A stretch of DNA of 36,101 bases, from the NCBI GenBank assembly GCA_026707665.1, contig JAPOWK010000047.1:1-36101 (forward strand). The letters are read 5' to 3'. Every line of letters begins with the position of its first letter. The first letter of the stretch is position 1. The DNA comes from Chloroflexota bacterium. Its GTDB lineage: Bacteria; Chloroflexota; Anaerolineae; Aggregatilineales; Phototrophicaceae. Below the pieces are notes generated by a model that searched no databases, was not told where the DNA came from, and saw nothing but the letters and a program-made list of their open reading frames with translations. The translations under genes were made by a program, and so were the position numbers. This document shows positions 33,597-36,101 of the stretch, piece after piece.

Positions 33597-34526
33597 TTGG
33601 CCCCCAGCCCGCCCCAATCCAAACTGAGCGCCTGGTATCAAGCGCTGCGACCGCGCGTCTTTACCGCCACCTATGTGCCGATGGGCTTGGCCGGCATCGT
33701 CGCCCTTGATGACGGCGTATTTGATACCGTCATCTTCCTGCTGGCGCTGATCGGGACGCTCTTTCTGCAGAGCGCCGCCAACCTAATCAATGAATACGCC
33801 GATCACAGCCGCGGCGCCGACCGCCTCAAGCAAGCCGGGCAAGGCATGATCATCAAGCGCAAGATCCTCGAACCGGCAATTGTATGCGCGGGCGCCATCC
33901 TGGCGACCCTCGCCGGCTGTCTAATCGGCCTCTACCTCCTGGCGCAGAGCGGACCGCTTCTTTGGCTCATCGGCATCGGCGGCGTCCTCGTAGCCATCAC
34001 TTACACCGCCGGTCCCTTCCCGCTCGCCTACAACGGACTGGGCGAGATTGCGGTCGCCATCTTCATGGGTCCCGCCATCATCGTCGGCGCCTACTACGTG
34101 ATGTCGCCGGCGGTCATCGACGCGCGCATCGGCGAACTCTGCCTGATCTCGCTGCCGGTCGCCTTGATGGTCGCGGCTATTTTGCACGCCAACAACATCC
34201 GCGACATGGAGGCTGACCGCGCCGCAAACAAGCGAACGCTGGCGGTCATATTCGGCCTGCGCTTCGCCCGCGCCGAATTCACGCTCTTAGTGATAGGCGC
34301 TTACGTCGCGCAGTGCCTCGTGATCGCTGCCGGTCTCATGCCCCCGCTGACGCTGCTGACGCTGATCAGCTTGCCCGAGGCGCTCCGCCTCATCCGTATA
34401 ATCAATACCGGCGCCACCATCCCGCTCCTGCATCAAGCACAGGGACGCACCGCCAAGCTGCACGGACAAATCGGCCTGCTGATGGTCGTGGGCTGGTCGC
34501 TGTCGCTCGTCTTGCCGGCCGCCTGA
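33597..34526 (+). CDS. menA: UbiA-family prenyltransferase, probably MenA (DHNA polyprenyltransferase)
   Basis: A 309-residue integral membrane enzyme with about eight or nine hydrophobic segments. The two Asp-rich prenyl-diphosphate/Mg2+ motifs are NLINEYADHSRGAD and NNIRDMEADRAANKRTLAV. WYQALRPRVFTATYVPMGLAG at the N-terminus is typical of MenA, which joins a polyprenyl chain to 1,4-dihydroxy-2-naphthoate in menaquinone synthesis. The start is a TTG at 33597, nine bases after GAGAGG; no ATG is better placed. No other men genes are nearby, so related UbiA prenylation reactions remain possible. Confidence 0.8.
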   Translation: MAPSPPQSKLSAWYQALRPRVFTATYVPMGLAGIVALDDGVFDTVIFLLALIGTLFLQSAANLINEYADHSRGADRLKQAGQGMIIKRKILEPAIVCAGAILATLAGCLIGLYLLAQSGPLLWLIGIGGVLVAITYTAGPFPLAYNGLGEIAVAIFMGPAIIVGAYYVMSPAVIDARIGELCLISLPVALMVAAILHANNIRDMEADRAANKRTLAVIFGLRFARAEFTLLVIGAYVAQCLVIAAGLMPPLTLLTLISLPEALRLIRIINTGATIPLLHQAQGRTAKLHGQIGLLMVVGWSLSLVLPAA

Positions 34527-34607
34527 TCTGTCCACTGTCTTGTCATCGCGGACCTTTGCCAGTAATATTGCCGGCTAACGCCACGCCAACGCGACTGCGA
34601 GTTCCTG

Positions 34608-35606
34608 ATGCCCTCGGACGAATGCACTGACAATACTGATGATCGAGCGCTACAGGCGAAGGCGACGCCGCCAGCCGCCCCGACCACGGAGCTCGCCAAG
34701 CGATTCGGCGACGCCCTCGGCGAGACCGCCGCCAAGCCCATCGAGCAGATAGGGCAATTGATCGCCAAGTGTGGCTTGGATTTCGTCGAGAAGATCATGG
34801 AACAGACAGAAGCGACCGAAGCGGCCGGCGGCTTGCTCACCCATGATCGAAAACGCCGGCGCTCCAAGGGCGGCGTCTTCTTCTACCTGGCGAAAGGGCA
34901 AATGGACGCCCGCCTGCGCGGGGAGATTTTCCCCACCTTTGGCAAGGGCGGCGATGGCAGCATCGCCCCGCCGGGCATTGAATGGGGCGACCGCATCAAG
35001 CCGATGAAGGCGCTGGGCGAACAGCCCGGTCTAATCAGCGGGCTGACCGTAGCCTTGAGCGGACGACCCGGCAAATTACATATTGATGGCAGCAGCGTGA
35101 TGACTGTCATCGAACAGCGGCAGGTCAAGGCGCCACCCTACCCGAAAGGCGTGCCCCACTTCGATACGGTCGACGGCGTCACCACCTTCTACGTCTTTAT
35201 GAGCCTGCGCCATTGGAAGCGCGTCGAGAAGGCGCTGGAAGACGAACGGGATCTGCTGGTCATCGAAGGCAGCGCTGTATACGATGGGGCGCTCGAAGGC
35301 ATCACCATCCTGTCGACGCGCGTCTCGACCAAAATGCTCGATTATCAGAAGCGCAAGGCGAAGTCCCAGGCTGAGCGCAAAACCGACTCGCATGCAAAGG
35401 CGTCTGCGGGCCAGCTCGATTTGACCGATTTGCCTTCCGAAGCGGCTAACAAATTGCAGCAACTGCACAGTACGGCGGAAAAACTGCGCTCGAAACTCTC
35501 GGCAATGGAAGAGGGTGATCAGCAGACGGGCCTCAAGATGACGCGCCGCCTGCTCGTTCAGACTGAGAAGCAAATCGCCAACTTGCGGCGGCAGTACGAG
35601 AAATAA
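34608..35606 (+). CDS. PHAX RNA-binding-domain protein with coiled-coil C-terminus
   Basis: A 332-residue protein. Residues about 28-90 match the PHAX domain: LAKRFGDALGETAAKPIEQIGQLIAKCGLDFVEKIMEQTEATEAAGGLLTHDRKRRRSKGGVFFYLAK, with the characteristic GG(L/T)L...RRR.KGGVFF block. The domain binds single-stranded RNA in the eukaryotic snRNA export adaptor. Bacterial versions are known as a domain family, but their role is not established. The middle region (PGKLHIDGSSVMTVIEQRQVKAPPYPKG, TFYVFMSLRHWKRVEKALEDERDLLVIEG) looks globular, and the end (LQQLHSTAEKLRSKLSAMEE) is helical. Domain assignment is by eye. It follows menA by 82 bases without evident coupling. Confidence 0.7.
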   Translation: MPSDECTDNTDDRALQAKATPPAAPTTELAKRFGDALGETAAKPIEQIGQLIAKCGLDFVEKIMEQTEATEAAGGLLTHDRKRRRSKGGVFFYLAKGQMDARLRGEIFPTFGKGGDGSIAPPGIEWGDRIKPMKALGEQPGLISGLTVALSGRPGKLHIDGSSVMTVIEQRQVKAPPYPKGVPHFDTVDGVTTFYVFMSLRHWKRVEKALEDERDLLVIEGSAVYDGALEGITILSTRVSTKMLDYQKRKAKSQAERKTDSHAKASAGQLDLTDLPSEAANKLQQLHSTAEKLRSKLSAMEEGDQQTGLKMTRRLLVQTEKQIANLRRQYEK

Positions 35607-35685
35607 TCATTGCTGCTCGGTGGCAGCGATACGGTATGCCCCCCACGTAGAAGTAAGCCTTGCCCTGATACATGCTCGGCGTTTG

Positions 35686-36101
35686 TCAAGAAACGGTCCA
35701 GTGCCAGATCTGATTCCAGGCGGTCATCCAGTCCTCCGCCCGGCTGTATACTTTCTGCGCCGCCCGATCCAACTCGACGCCCGCCCGCCCGAGGAAGTCG
35801 TCCATCTTCTCCACTTTGTCAACTTCGATCGTGATCGTCACCGGCGAAACCGGCACGTAGGGCGCCACCGCTGTCAGATCCTGCAAAGCGAGGAAAGCGC
35901 CCTCCTCGATCATCTTTCGCGCCCGCCCCGGCGGAATCTGACGCGCCGAATAACGCGTCAGCCCACGCTTGACCGCGACAGTCTTCAGACCGGCGCCCAG
36001 CAGCTCGGTGACCTCGCGGCAGACGGCTTCGTCGCCCGTGACCAACAGCACCGGGCAGCCATAATGCCCGCAGAGCGCCGCATTGACACCGGACTCGCCC
36101 A
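35686..36101 (-). CDS. M55 family D-aminopeptidase (DppA-type), C-terminal part, cut by window edge
   Basis: C-terminal about 138 residues; the N-terminus lies beyond the window. The frame is open to the edge: GESGVNAALCGHYGCPVLLVTGDEAVCREV, then TVAVKRGLTRYSARQIPPGRARKMIEEGAFLAL, then PVTITIEVDKVEKMDDFL. This is the M55 pattern; DppA is a zinc-dependent D-aminopeptidase with a decameric ring. The ATG at 36051 is internal, not the start. The remaining zinc ligands are upstream of what is visible. It is convergent with the PHAX gene, 79 bases apart. Confidence 0.88.
   Translation of the reverse strand, partial: GESGVNAALCGHYGCPVLLVTGDEAVCREVTELLGAGLKTVAVKRGLTRYSARQIPPGRARKMIEEGAFLALQDLTAVAPYVPVSPVTITIEVDKVEKMDDFLGRAGVELDRAAQKVYSRAEDWMTAWNQIWHWTVS

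Overview
The window is GC-rich, with frequent GTG/TTG starts, three sugar-type ABC import systems with long binding proteins, a Pro/Thr-rich lipoprotein, a MenA-like prenyltransferase and an imuA-imuB-dnaE2 mutasome operon. This gene mix fits a heterotrophic Chloroflexota bacterium, probably Anaerolineae-like. That is inference from gene content; there is no rRNA or tRNA in the window to settle it.

Layout. 1-4479 (minus): damage-inducible translesion operon imuA, imuB, DUF6504 gene, dnaE2 (cut by the window edge), read from a promoter with a LexA-type operator in its spacer. 4480-5064: repeats. 5065-13916 (plus): a sugar-acid block with an FAH-fold 2-keto-3-deoxy-sugar-acid dehydratase, an M24-like protein and an enolase-superfamily dehydratase, followed by an RbsB/RbsC/RbsA-type ABC transporter behind a promoter with a LacI-type palindrome, and a lipoprotein whose second half (13926-14369) lies beyond an in-frame stop. 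14425-14913: DinB-fold protein. 14939-16996 (minus): AT-richer DUF262-HNH-HEPN defence-type gene. 17167-18393: rarA. 18430-23474 (plus): Cys-type sulfatase, then a MalEFG-type sugar importer. 23487-27257 (minus): another MalEFG-type importer with a small membrane protein. 27478-30655: an EcoRII/Dcm/Vsr-type restriction-modification cassette bounded by 47-bp direct repeats. 30605-31948 (minus): class III aminotransferase, whose 3' end forms one of those repeats. 32223-33464 (minus): glycosyltransferase. 33597-34526: UbiA/MenA prenyltransferase. 34608-35606: PHAX-domain protein. 35686-36101 (minus): M55 D-aminopeptidase, cut by the window edge.

How they work together. The enolase-type and FAH-type dehydratases can act in series on an aldonate to give alpha-ketoglutarate semialdehyde (Weimberg-like), supplied by the adjacent importer. 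Neither MalEFG-type operon carries an ATPase, so a shared ATPase elsewhere is implied.

The most unusual signals are: (i) families of short GC-rich palindromes between genes whose stem arms vary but stay complementary, some of which sit in frame inside the PHP domain of dnaE2; (ii) repeated copies of gene 3' ends, at the restriction cassette and in a palindrome-rich spacer between two permease genes; (iii) the DUF262-HNH-HEPN fusion; (iv) an SOS promoter with the operator in its spacer; (v) the lipoprotein duplication split by one in-frame TGA.
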